Source: Symbiodinium natans
Taxonomy: Eukaryota; Sar; Dinophyceae; Suessiales; Symbiodiniaceae
Assembly: GCA_905221605.1 (NCBI GenBank)
Contig: CAJNDS010002279.1
Location: forward strand, 67,001-131,000
DNA: 64,000 nt
Reading direction: 5' to 3'
This document shows positions 46,138-54,675 of this stretch, piece after piece. The notes beneath the pieces were generated by a model. The model worked only from the letters and a program-made list of their open reading frames with translations, was not told the origin of the DNA and searched no databases. Made by a program: the position numbers and the translations under genes. The first letter of the stretch is position 1. Every line of letters starts with the position of its first letter.

Positions 46138-47071
46138 TCAATCGAAGCCATTTGTTTTTAGGCAATCTTCGAGATTTTCGGAATGCTTTTTTTGTGTCTT
46201 CAACCATTTTTAGGCAATCTTCGGAGATTTTCGGAATGCCTTTTTTGTGTCTTCAACCATTTTTCTTTTGGTAAATACGGAAACCGCATATCCAGAAACA
46301 TGTTCCATGAGTATCCGTCGTTGTCTTCAACTCGTGACATCATTTGCTTTACTACTGATGCTGTATTATTTGAATACATTATATGTTCAATACTGTTGTG
46401 CTCTTGTCTGTTTTCAATGTAGTCACATATCTTCTTTATAATAGTGGATATTGGTTCAATATGGGAGTTTATATAATCAAAAACCGTTGTTTAGTATCCG
46501 ATCGTTTCTTGAATGTGTTGTCGTATTCTGTTATTGCTTTATTCCGCAATTTGTTAAAATATGTTTCTATACCATCGCTTCCATTCCATAGTGAATTATA
46601 ACAGTCCCTAATTTCATTATGGATTTTTCTGATTGTAATCGCCAGTGTCACCATTTAGTATATAATTTACAACTTGTTTGTATGTTGGGAATGGGTTTAA
46701 ATTCACATAATAATAAATGCTTGTGTTTCCTTGTTCTTTTGCACTTTCTCCATGTTCTTGTATTTTATGCATATGTTTATCTTCAATTGCTTCAATGGTA
46801 TTCTCAAACTTCTTCATGCTACAACCGTAAACGTGACTTTTTAATGTTTTTAGTGTTGCACATGTCAATTGAATGTGCATATTGTTTTAATAGCACTTTC
46901 GGGTATTGGCTTGTTATACAAACTAAGATGTTCTTCTGTAAACTTACACTTGCGACACATAGCCACTTTTTCATTTTTACATGTTTTCATTTTAATAACA
47001 TTTACGAACTCATTAATGATTTCTTCCTGTTCTTCTTCGGTGAACATTTCCATTATAATGTAATTAGACAT
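46138..47071 (-). CDS. Unrecognised viral gene, hidden by several frameshifts
   Basis: Starting at 47071 (MSNYIIMEMFTEEEQEEIIN, with MCRKCKFTEEH), the protein passes through three or four one-base frame slips (near 46870, 46640, 46480 and 46210) and ends at TGA 46138. Continuous stretches include HGESAKEQGNTSIYYYVNLN, IHNEIRDCYNSLWNGSDGIE, YINSHIEPISTIIKKICDYI and MFLDMRFPYLPKEKWLKTQK. Estimated length is about 310 residues. The part between 46490 and 46200 is open for about 95 codons but has few Met codons, so ORF calling misses it. Function unknown; a CxxC pair near the N-terminus and Cys residues further on could bind zinc. It lies 43 bases from the corrected integrase stop, on the same strand. 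Confidence 0.65.
46154..46260. repeat. 53-bp tandem duplication
   Basis: The unit TTAGGCAATCTTCGAGATTT ... TTGTGTCTTCAACCATTTT occurs twice with two single-base differences. It lies at the 3' end of the minus-strand gene, where the first copy reads WLKTQKRHSENL and the second WLKTQKKHSENLEDC, so the duplication changed that protein's C-terminus. Confidence 0.85.
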
Positions 47072-47130
47072 TTTTCTTTAAATACTTTCTGAAGAATGTT
47101 TATTCTAAAGAATATTAAACCTTCAATAAT

Positions 47131-48021
47131 TCAAATCTTAGATAAGGTCTGTCCATACCTTCTACATAATAATGACATTGACTTAGTTTTTTCTATTCTC
47201 TCAACTGTATATACGTTTTTACTCCAATTTCCAACCCTTTCCTTCTCATTCGGTTTTCGCTTCCTAAATATCTTGACTTCGTCACGCTTGTCAAGATCCG
47301 GATATATCCTATTCCGTTTACCACTACTGGCAATATTCAACCTGACGCTTAATTCGTTACTTGGTTTCCGTGCCTCTTTCGGTTTGAATTTTGTGGCGCA
47401 ATGTATCATCTGGTTGTTATATGTCAGCAATATTTCGTGAATATAATCAGTCCATTGAATATTGCTTTTCCCTTTTTTCTCGTCAGCCTCAACTCTTTTG
47501 TATAACATGTCCTTGAAAGTTCTGATCGCCCTCTCAGTGAAATTTGCGTGGGCCCTTGTCCTGTGGTGCTCTATCTTCTGTTCCTTTAGATATTTTTGAA
47601 TAGCTTCTTTAGACAGCGCGCCCTCATCGTCGGTAAATATAATTTTCGGCTTTTTTCCCATTCTATGCAGACACTCAATCATTCCTGAAGCCAGATATTC
47701 TTCCTTCTTGCCTCTTATTGCTACCACATGCATAAACTTATCAAAGACATCTATCATGATCATACCAACCTTAAACTTTTGATCTTCCAGATCATTTATA
47801 AAAAACAAATCCATTTGATACTCGTATGCTGAGTGCGGTGCTACAAAACTGTTCTGTCCTACAGGTTTTCTTTTCGCCTCCACGTTCTTCTTGAAAAACT
47901 CATTGACATCGTCAATAGTTATACTTTTATCTTTCTCTCGTGCTTCCTTTAAGGTCCTCTGTCTGCTCCCATATCCCGCGCGATCGTAATACACATTACT
48001 AATAATCTCTTGCTTACTCAT
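47131..48021 (-). CDS. Retroviral-type (rve, DDE) integrase
   Basis: Integrase that would cut and join the viral ends into host DNA with a 6-bp stagger. The catalytic triad is visible: Asp71 in YQMDLFFI, Asp131 in IIFTDDEGAL and Glu163 in RAHANFTERAIRTF. A C-terminal SH3-like segment follows (DEVKIFRKRK ... GNWSKNVYTVERI). The called frame ends SMSLLCRRYGQTLSKI, but one base of slip after IEKTK gives YYVEGMDRPYLRFELLKV and a TAA at 47115-47117, a typical Polinton-integrase tail (R-x-E-L-L-x-V). The true C-terminus is therefore probably 47115, and the frame as it stands is broken near 47180. No obvious N-terminal HHCC zinc finger. Start ATG at 48021. Confidence 0.93.
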   Translation of the reverse strand: MSKQEIISNVYYDRAGYGSRQRTLKEAREKDKSITIDDVNEFFKKNVEAKRKPVGQNSFVAPHSAYEYQMDLFFINDLEDQKFKVGMIMIDVFDKFMHVVAIRGKKEEYLASGMIECLHRMGKKPKIIFTDDEGALSKEAIQKYLKEQKIEHHRTRAHANFTERAIRTFKDMLYKRVEADEKKGKSNIQWTDYIHEILLTYNNQMIHCATKFKPKEARKPSNELSVRLNIASSGKRNRIYPDLDKRDEVKIFRKRKPNEKERVGNWSKNVYTVERIEKTKSMSLLCRRYGQTLSKI

Positions 48022-48069
48022 ATAAATATCATACGAAAATATTGATTTAGTCTTATTTCTAAAATTAAA

Positions 48070-48381
48070 TCAGCATTCTTCTGTTTTCATGGGCATCACA
48101 ACTTTAACATTATTCATATCATACTTCGGTCCTTTCTTATTCTGACTGCTGTTGAATTCTGCCAGTTGCTCTTCGGTTAAATCTTCTATTGTGGTATTGA
48201 TATTGTTGTCTTTTAGATATTGCTTTAACTTCTTCTTTTGAATGCACTTCAAGGCAGAATCGCGTTTTTTCTGCATATATCCTTCCTCTTGTCTTCGCTT
48301 GTAGTAATACAGTCGGTTGTAAATTGCCAACTGTTCTCTTATCTCTTCCATGGTCATATCCTCTGGGGTTTTCATAGACAT
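48070..48381 (-). CDS. Small charged helical protein
   Basis: 103 residues, rich in Lys, Glu and Gln, with predicted helices (EEIREQLAIYNRLYYYKRRQ and KKKLKQYLKDNNINTTIEDL). It starts at ATG 48381 inside TATAGTAATATG and ends with TGA. Short proteins of this kind occur beside Polinton integrases, but I recognise no family. About 48 bases separate it from the integrase start, on the same strand, so co-transcription is likely. Confidence 0.6.
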   Translation of the reverse strand: MSMKTPEDMTMEEIREQLAIYNRLYYYKRRQEEGYMQKKRDSALKCIQKKKLKQYLKDNNINTTIEDLTEEQLAEFNSSQNKKGPKYDMNNVKVVMPMKTEEC

Positions 48382-48519
48382 ATTACTATACTATGTATTA
48401 TAATATTTCTTTAAGTGAATTTTCTGAACAGAATTTTCCAAAAAATATTTAGTTTTAAAACACTTATCTTCAGACAAACATTTAAATATAAAATTATTTT
48501 ATAATCCAATTATATTGAC

Positions 48520-49938
48520 ATGAGTAAGACCATCCAACGCGGTGTAAAAGCATTAGAGACAGTGTATGATTTTTATCAAGGCAGACTTAACAGAGCAACC
48601 AAAACTAAAATCAAAAATATCATCGGCTTATACGATGACAGAAAAATAGCGCAGTTCACAACAGCAGACAAACTAGTAAGGAACTTTATCAATGCCAAGA
48701 CAGACCAACAAATGCAAAAGGCAAGTGACCAATACAACAAGGTATACGAAAAACACAAGGAAAAGAAACCACTAGGAGAACGAATGCGAACAGCAAAGCG
48801 TGACAACAAACTCACAGAAATCCGCAGACGACTAACACAGAAGACCGCAGTTCAGCGAATACAGAAGAGGGTGAGAGCAGAACAATCCAAAAAAACACAT
48901 GCATATTCTGTAGACCTTATGTTCTTCAAATTTAAACTCCCCAAGGATACCATCAAAGCATCCTTCAAAGACAGCAAGGGTAGACCCCTAATCCCGATCT
49001 GGTATGAGACTAAGAGAGCAACTATACAAACAACAGACTATATAGAAGACTTATCGGGCAGACGTGTGTTTCAATACGAGACCAAAGACAGGTATGTTTT
49101 CAAGAAACTGATGAAGACAATAATGTCTGACCCAGATATGGAGGAAACCCTTCGCTTCGTCCATTCTTATATAGTGTGCATCAAAGTTAAGGATGTAGAC
49201 AGAGTAGATGGTGACACTGATTTTATTCCAGTGGACCACAGATACATACAAACTCCATTAAACCCAGAATACGAAATACTAAAGGAAGCAATCAAAGTAA
49301 ACCATTATCAAGAAAACCAGTGTTGGTTGAACACCATAACCGATTACTATAAGGACACACTTATGGGAGAAAAGCGCAGAGAAAAGAACAGACTAACCAG
49401 ACAGAGCATGTTGACCCTGATAGGTAAGTCAGAAGAGGATTTTAAAACATCAGGTGCATCAATAAAGGAAATGGTTAAAGTGTTTGAGCACTACAGGATC
49501 CAAGTCAGAATATACAATGCTTTTGAGAGACTGATTTTTCAATATGATCCACCCAAGCGGGATCATCATATCCCCACATTGTATGCCATTGTGAAGCACA
49601 ACCATATATACACAGTAACCGATAATTTGAATGTATTAAGGCAGATGCTACCAAGAAACTCTGGGTATGATATTTCAGTGAAGGCTTCACCAGATTATCA
49701 CCTGAATGAGAAGGACGAACCCGTTCAATGTAAAATGATACAGTCACTTAACGACATAAAGAAATATAACGAACATGCTGAGTATACATTGATATATGAT
49801 GGTCATGACCTTGCCGGGCTCTTTTATGAAAGCAAAAAGGCAGGATACGAACCGCAAGTTAAATTCAGTGCAGGTATAGTATCGGAACTGAATTTTAAAT
49901 TCAGGATAAAAAAAGAATGTCATCAAATACAAAGTTAA
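48520..49938 (+). CDS. polB: Family B DNA polymerase, N-terminal part, with a Cys/His protease-like module
   Basis: 472 codons from ATG 48520. It begins with about 120 basic helical residues, then a region I cannot assign. Residues 263-390 contain YQENQCWLNTITDYYK (Cys268) and, about 92 residues later, VKHNHIYTVTDNL (His360 or His362). Cys ... His in this order and context resembles an OTU-like papain-fold module; that reading is inference. Then LIYDGHDLAGLFYESKKAGY leads toward the polymerase core. The TAA at 49936 is caused by a frame slip in an A-run near 49915: the other frame continues IKYKVKTQNLVNNSM, and a second slip near 49965 restores this frame at DGTISVRTEQ. Confidence 0.75.
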   Translation: MSKTIQRGVKALETVYDFYQGRLNRATKTKIKNIIGLYDDRKIAQFTTADKLVRNFINAKTDQQMQKASDQYNKVYEKHKEKKPLGERMRTAKRDNKLTEIRRRLTQKTAVQRIQKRVRAEQSKKTHAYSVDLMFFKFKLPKDTIKASFKDSKGRPLIPIWYETKRATIQTTDYIEDLSGRRVFQYETKDRYVFKKLMKTIMSDPDMEETLRFVHSYIVCIKVKDVDRVDGDTDFIPVDHRYIQTPLNPEYEILKEAIKVNHYQENQCWLNTITDYYKDTLMGEKRREKNRLTRQSMLTLIGKSEEDFKTSGASIKEMVKVFEHYRIQVRIYNAFERLIFQYDPPKRDHHIPTLYAIVKHNHIYTVTDNLNVLRQMLPRNSGYDISVKASPDYHLNEKDEPVQCKMIQSLNDIKKYNEHAEYTLIYDGHDLAGLFYESKKAGYEPQVKFSAGIVSELNFKFRIKKECHQIQS

Positions 49939-49980
49939 GACCCAGAACCTAGTAAACAACTCCATGACGGAACTATATCA

Positions 49981-50846
49981 GTGAGAACTGAGCAGATTTA
50001 CAACAATATGTCTAAGGCAATGTATGTATTTAATAAGTCTTTGTTTAATCCACTACATAAGTCATACTACAATGAGATTGACATGGAATTGTTTAAGGAA
50101 TGTAGAACGATAAACCCAGTTGGTGAGATAAACAGACACTACTTCCAATACAACCCACACACAAACAAAGATGACAAGATGCTTTACATGCCGAACACAC
50201 GGTAGAAATTGATATTAGAAAGGCATTCACACATGCTTTTAACAAAATTAAAGAAATCCCTGTCTTCACTCAGTTTGATGTGTGGAAGCATTATGACTAC
50301 ATGAAGCACGATCACAGGAAACTACACGAACTCACGTTATACCTAGTAAAAGCAAACAAACAGACCATGTTCTTCAACACGACTTACAATCTAGTATATG
50401 GCAGGTTTCTAGCAGGGTATGCCAACCAATGTGAGATCATCTACTACAAGCAACCCTCTAGAGTACACAAGGTGGATTACAGAAAGATTGCAAAGGATTT
50501 GTGGCAAACAGACATTTCGGACAAATACCCCGAAGATGTGAAGATAAAAAAACTAATAGCCAATGTGAATTTCGGTTTACTGGAGAAGAGCACCAACACT
50601 GTATCTAGAAGTTATGCCTTTGACAGTCTACGGGAAGCATTGTATTATCAACAGCAAGTAGGTGGAAAAATCAACAAGGTATCATCGTTTTATGATGAGG
50701 AGGTAGAGAATGGTAACGATGATGTGGGTGAGTATATAGAGAAGGAGAGTGACAAAAAGTATTATTGCCTGACCGTCTCTGACAGAGCCACTCTACGAAA
50801 TGGATACATTTACATAAAGGAACTTCTTTTACAACAAAATGCATGA
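49981..50846 (+). CDS. polB: Family B DNA polymerase, catalytic core (motifs A and B), frameshifted
   Basis: The palm of a protein-primed-type polymerase that would replicate the linear viral genome. The first segment (49981-50205) reads FNKSLFNPLHKSYYNEIDME. A one-base slip just before 50202 leads into motif A, VEIDIRKAFTHAFNKI (catalytic Asp), outside any listed start codon. Motif B is KKLIANVNFGLLEKSTN at about 50545-50600 (K ... N-x-x-F-G). A further slip near 50825 moves the frame to FFYNKMHEDYSALI, after which motif C follows in the next segment. The order and spacing (A to B about 115 residues, B to C about 100) fit the family. Confidence 0.8.
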
Positions 50847-52068
50847 AGATTATAGCGCACTGATCGCTAACCACATAGATGTATGGAGTGTTAAAACCGA
50901 TGCATTTACGATCAGGAAGGACCACCTCAGTCTAGCAAAGAAGGTTCTACAATTCAATGATCATATCGGCGGGTGGAGACATGAAAAGGGTAAACATATA
51001 GTAGAACCGAGAGACGAGCACAAGGTAAAAGTGAACACTTTCATGCCCATACCCGTGTTCAAAAACGATACCTTGTCTATAGAAGATGAGTGGGACACCA
51101 AGCAGATTGCAGAAGACATTGTTAAACACAATCCTCTAATGATACGATCTAAATATGCGGGAGGAGGTAAGTCACATATTGCCAAATATTTTAGCAAACT
51201 TGGTTACAAGACCCTGTTCGTAGTTCCACAGAACAACCTATCACAAAACATACCAGATGATGCTGTAACGACAAACAAGTTTTTCTCTATACCTGTGGGC
51301 GATGGAGACAAGCTTCCTGAATTTGATCACAGTCAGTATAATGTGATAGTCTTTGATGAGATTTACATGAACGGACTGCGCGTTCTGAATTGCATAAGAG
51401 GGTTTGTGAACAACAACCCAGACAAAATTATCATAGGAGCAGGTGATGTGAAACAACTTCCACCTGTGTGTGATGATCTGACCAATACAAGGAATGCCGG
51501 TGAATACTCTGATGAATGTATGGATCAGATTTTTAAGTATAACATTTTGCTTAAGGTGTGTAAGCGACTTGGTCCCAAGGACGACCCAAGGGCAAACAAA
51601 AACAGAGAAATATTAGACAGTATGTATGATGATATGTGGATACATCGTATTCCATTAGAAGAGTTCGTGCCTAAATACTTTAAAATGACAGATGATGTTA
51701 CAAAGGCATTACACAACATCGCCTATACCAACATGAGATGTCTGAATGTGTCTAATTATATCAGGAAGCATTTAGGTAAAACAGATAAGTATGGAGTGGG
51801 TGACACACTCATATGCAGAGTGTATAAAAATTTGGGTAACCAGCGGTTTAATGTGAACTACAGGTATAGGATCATAAGTATGACACTACCAAGACTGACA
51901 CTAGAGAATGTAAAATCCAAGGAGGAGTTCACTACTGACATATACACATTAGATAAGCATTTCAGATATGACTACTGCACTACATGCCACTCAGCACAGG
52001 GTGCATCCATAGACGGTCAGATCATAATCCATGAGTGGGAGAAGAAACACCTAGTAAGTCGTGAATAG
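50839..52068 (+). CDS. Polymerase motif C continuing into an SF1 helicase domain
   Basis: 409 codons. Residues 1-30 contain IDVWSVKTDAFTI, the palm motif C in the form KTDAF. A superfamily 1 (Pif1/RecD-like) helicase follows with no stop: Walker A YAGGGKSH (residues 107-112), Walker B VIVFDEIYM (about 169-177, DE at 173-174), motif III GDVKQLPP (from 202) and the late motif CHSAQGASIDG. A TAG at 52066-52068 replaces what is usually a Trp or similar residue; the same frame goes on with IRCALTRSTDFNKV, helicase motif VI. Polymerase and helicase would therefore be one polypeptide, an unusual arrangement, since most PLVs encode them separately. Confidence 0.82.
   Translation: MHEDYSALIANHIDVWSVKTDAFTIRKDHLSLAKKVLQFNDHIGGWRHEKGKHIVEPRDEHKVKVNTFMPIPVFKNDTLSIEDEWDTKQIAEDIVKHNPLMIRSKYAGGGKSHIAKYFSKLGYKTLFVVPQNNLSQNIPDDAVTTNKFFSIPVGDGDKLPEFDHSQYNVIVFDEIYMNGLRVLNCIRGFVNNNPDKIIIGAGDVKQLPPVCDDLTNTRNAGEYSDECMDQIFKYNILLKVCKRLGPKDDPRANKNREILDSMYDDMWIHRIPLEEFVPKYFKMTDDVTKALHNIAYTNMRCLNVSNYIRKHLGKTDKYGVGDTLICRVYKNLGNQRFNVNYRYRIISMTLPRLTLENVKSKEEFTTDIYTLDKHFRYDYCTTCHSAQGASIDGQIIIHEWEKKHLVSRE
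52066..52068 (+). other. In-frame TAG inside the helicase
   Basis: HLVSRE-TAG-IRCALTRSTDF: the frame is unchanged across it and the helicase motif VI lies beyond. TGG to TAG is one G-to-A step. Confidence 0.85.
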
Positions 52069-52431
52069 ATACGGTGCGCCCTTACCAGAAGCACAGACTT
52101 TAACAAGGTAAGGTTTTTCAAAAGCGCAACCAACCAGAACGAATTAAACGAAGAAACTTTAACAAAATACATATCAACTAAGATCAAGAATTACCAGATG
52201 CAAGATGGGAATGCCAACAGAGTTATAGATGTTGACAAGTGTGTTAATCACGAGTGGTTTATGAAACGGCTGACTAACACATGCTGTAATTGTGGTTGTC
52301 GGTTTGAATTTGAATTCAAAAACGGAAATCTAACGAGCAACATGACTGCTCAAAGATTAGATAATGAGCAACCGCGCCACATAGACAATTGTGAGGCATG
52401 GTGTCGTGGATGTAATACAAGTGCTAAATAA
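52069..52431 (+). CDS. Helicase motif VI and C-terminal HNH-like zinc domain
   Basis: Continuation of the helicase frame after the TAG. It opens with IRCALTRSTDFNKVRFFKSA (motif VI). The end contains NTCCNCGCRFEFEF, then NMTAQRLDNEQPRHIDNCEA, then WCRGCN. The pattern C-x2-C ... N-x-T-A-x-R-x-D-N ... H-x-x-x-N-C ... C-x2-C-N is that of HNH/treble-clef zinc domains. Ends at TAA 52429. Whether it cuts DNA or only binds it cannot be told from the sequence. Confidence 0.7.
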   Translation: MRCALTRSTDFNKVRFFKSATNQNELNEETLTKYISTKIKNYQMQDGNANRVIDVDKCVNHEWFMKRLTNTCCNCGCRFEFEFKNGNLTSNMTAQRLDNEQPRHIDNCEAWCRGCNTSAK

Positions 52432-52494
52432 AAACCATTCATTTGATTTTTATTTAGGATTGCTTGACATGATTTTATCTATTAAAAACGGTTT

Positions 52495-53799
52495 TTATCT
52501 ATTAAAAATGGTATCCCTGTATAATGCTTGTAGTTCTTTTAAAGCTTGCTTTTTCCCTGCAGGAACACCTGCAGATGAAACCCACTTGTTATAAATACTT
52601 CGGTATTTTCTATACGTTGTTGTGTTTATTGTGTTTTTGTTGTTGGCTTCCTCAAATGTTTCTCTTAATTTTTGTATTCCGATCTTACTTGGTATGATCA
52701 TGGGTCTCATGTTTAGTTCTTCTCGTGGTGTATCTGTGTCTTCTCGGGCGCTTTCTTTTAGGTTTGTCTTTTTAGTTAATCTGGTTCGTGGTCTTCTTGG
52801 TGGTTGTTCATCTGCTTGTCTTTCAGAACCTTCAGGTTGTCTTGCAGAACCTTCAGGCTGTCTTGCAGAACCTCGTGGAAATTGAAAGTTCCCTGACGAT
52901 GATGATGATGATGATGATGATCCACTTTGTTGAACATTTGGTAAAGGTGCTGGTAATGCTGGTTGCTGAACTGCAGGGGGTAACGGCTGTTGAGTAGCAC
53001 CCACATTAGGTTGATGAGGTTGTAACACAATAGAGGGCGGTAGTTGCGCAATATTTATTGGATTGGGGTTTCTCACCCACGGGTTATTAGGTGGTGTTTG
53101 GGGTGCTTCTAAATCAAGCAAGGGACGAGGTTGTGGTAAAATCCTTCTCATGACTGCATCGCCAATACCACTTAGAACTGGTTCTGCCAGTCCTCCAATT
53201 ACGGATGTAGTTAGATCATGCCCTGACACTAAACCACCTGCAATATTTCTGCCTACTCTCATTGAGCCTCTTCCTAATGTTCTTAATATTCCGTCTCCTT
53301 GCTGTTGTTCTCGTTCTACCTGTTGCTGGTGTGCCTGAACAATGTCCTGTTGGTTTGCTTGTCGTGTTTCTTCTGCCCTCTGTATAACTCCCTCTAATTG
53401 TGCTCGGGTGAAACTCGTATCCTCATCTGTGTCAAAAAACTCGTCATTGCCATATTCTTCTATAGGAGTGCCGATATTATACATTTGTGGTTGTGCTGGT
53501 GTGTCTGTTGCTCCTGCCCCTGCATCCCACAATGCCCTATGAGTGAGATCGTTGTCCGTGGCATACTCTCTTAACATGTGATCTCTTACCAGCCGTTCAT
53601 TAATTCTTTTCTGTTCTGCTTTCAATCTGTCCAAATGATCTTTACCATCAAAATAAGAACCTTTATTACTCGCCTTATAAAATACTGCATCTCTGTTAGG
53701 GAAGGGTTTCAATGCTTCTTCATTATCATTGACAAGTTCCAAGATGTCTTCATATCGTGACCTTCTGTGAAATTGTATCTGTGTTTTATTTCGTGTCAT
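52495..53799 (-). CDS. Low-complexity structural-type protein
   Basis: 434 codons, starting inside ATAAACTATAATG. Order: a charged helical N-terminus (to about residue 90), an acidic segment, Gln-rich helices (ETRQANQQDIVQAHQQQ), a glycine-rich, mildly hydrophobic stretch (GRNIAGGLVSGHDLTTSVIG), a Pro/Gln-rich linker, eight or more serines from an (ATC)n tract at 52898-52920, two RQPEGSA/E repeats, and a basic C-terminus with KYRSIYNKWVSSAGVPAGKK. No enzyme motif. The layout suggests a virion or scaffold protein, but I recognise no family. It is convergent with the helicase gene, 63 bases apart. Confidence 0.7.
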   Translation of the reverse strand: MTRNKTQIQFHRRSRYEDILELVNDNEEALKPFPNRDAVFYKASNKGSYFDGKDHLDRLKAEQKRINERLVRDHMLREYATDNDLTHRALWDAGAGATDTPAQPQMYNIGTPIEEYGNDEFFDTDEDTSFTRAQLEGVIQRAEETRQANQQDIVQAHQQQVEREQQQGDGILRTLGRGSMRVGRNIAGGLVSGHDLTTSVIGGLAEPVLSGIGDAVMRRILPQPRPLLDLEAPQTPPNNPWVRNPNPINIAQLPPSIVLQPHQPNVGATQQPLPPAVQQPALPAPLPNVQQSGSSSSSSSSSGNFQFPRGSARQPEGSARQPEGSERQADEQPPRRPRTRLTKKTNLKESAREDTDTPREELNMRPMIIPSKIGIQKLRETFEEANNKNTINTTTYRKYRSIYNKWVSSAGVPAGKKQALKELQALYRDTIFNR

Positions 53800-53849
53800 T
53801 ATAGTTTATATTCTTATATAGAAATTTACGATTTAGAAAATTCTTTCAC

Positions 53850-54082
53850 TTAATGTTTCCATGGTTTGTATTCTGTTTGACCTTCTAAAAGTCTTCGCTT
53901 CATTGCTAGATTTGAAACTCTCGCCTCTCTGGCATCCATTTCCTTTTTTAAATTCAACAAGTAATCAATATTAGGCTTGTGAAAGTTTAATTCGGATGCT
54001 TCATTCACCACAGGATTGTCTAATGATTTTCTCTTCTTTTGTTTATTTAGTTGTCTAAATTTGCATTTGTTATATAAAACAT
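53850..54082 (-). CDS. Small basic protein, start disrupted
   Basis: An open frame of about 78 codons reading KCKFRQLNKQKKRKSLDN, then HKPNIDYLLNLKKEMDARE and KRRLLEGQTEYKPWKH, stop TAA at 53850. It has no ATG in frame at its beginning; the nearest ATG (54082) is one base out of frame, so a single slip near 54070 probably hides the start. It fills the gap between the low-complexity protein and the zinc-finger gene on the same strand. Confidence 0.55.
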
Positions 54083-54095
54083 TGCTATATATTAT

Positions 54096-54635
54096 TTACC
54101 TAGATTTTTTAGGACGGGATTCAAACATTGCTTGACACATATTATTCGCCTTCTCCTGTCTTCTTCTCATTATTTCTTGGTTCATGGTTCTCATATGTAA
54201 CTGATATAGTTGAGCCTGTGTCAAATTGTCATAAGGTTGCATGTTTGGAGGTGGTGGTGGGGGCATAGCTTTAGAAACTGGAGGTGGGGCTTTGTGTATT
54301 ATAGGCTCTTCGTGGCTCTCTACACTTACTGGTTTTACTTGCACCTTTGGTTTCACGTTGTTTTTCCTTACTGGTTTTTCAATTATATTACTTGGTTTAC
54401 CTTCACATGTGTCTTTATGGGTATACCTAGCCGTCTTCATTGTAATAGTTTTGTGACAGTCCTGACACTCTGTCTTTTGCTTTGCCACCTCTCTGATTTT
54501 TACTCTTGAAGGTTTTGGAATTTCATTTTTGTGATCCTCTGTCGTTTCAGGTTTCATTTCTTCCAAGGTTTCTAGAGGTTCTTCTGGTTTAGGTGTTTCA
54601 TCAACGGGTAACATTTCAGTGTTGTCTTCAGTCAT
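54096..54635 (-). CDS. Zinc-finger protein with proline-rich C-terminal half
   Basis: 179 residues from ATG 54635. An acidic N-terminus rich in Glu, Pro and Thr, then KTECQDCHKTITMKTARYTH followed by KDTC: a C-x2-C ... H-x3-C zinc finger (about residues 55-76). Then a basic linker, six to seven consecutive prolines, and a helical end (LTQAQLYQLHMRTMNQEIMR). Proteins with an ECxxC ... RYTHxxxC finger recur in Polinton-like viruses and large DNA viruses; their role is not established. 40 bases separate it from the penton stop. Confidence 0.75.
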   Translation of the reverse strand: MTEDNTEMLPVDETPKPEEPLETLEEMKPETTEDHKNEIPKPSRVKIREVAKQKTECQDCHKTITMKTARYTHKDTCEGKPSNIIEKPVRKNNVKPKVQVKPVSVESHEEPIIHKAPPPVSKAMPPPPPPNMQPYDNLTQAQLYQLHMRTMNQEIMRRRQEKANNMCQAMFESRPKKSR

Positions 54636-54675
54636 ATATAATGTTCTATATATTTTCTATTTATTTTCCATGTAT

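Noticed and set aside
46619-47092. Plus-strand 157-codon Cys/Phe/Leu-rich frame
   Set aside because: It is the antisense shadow of the minus-strand viral gene; the opposite strand has a far more natural residue mix.
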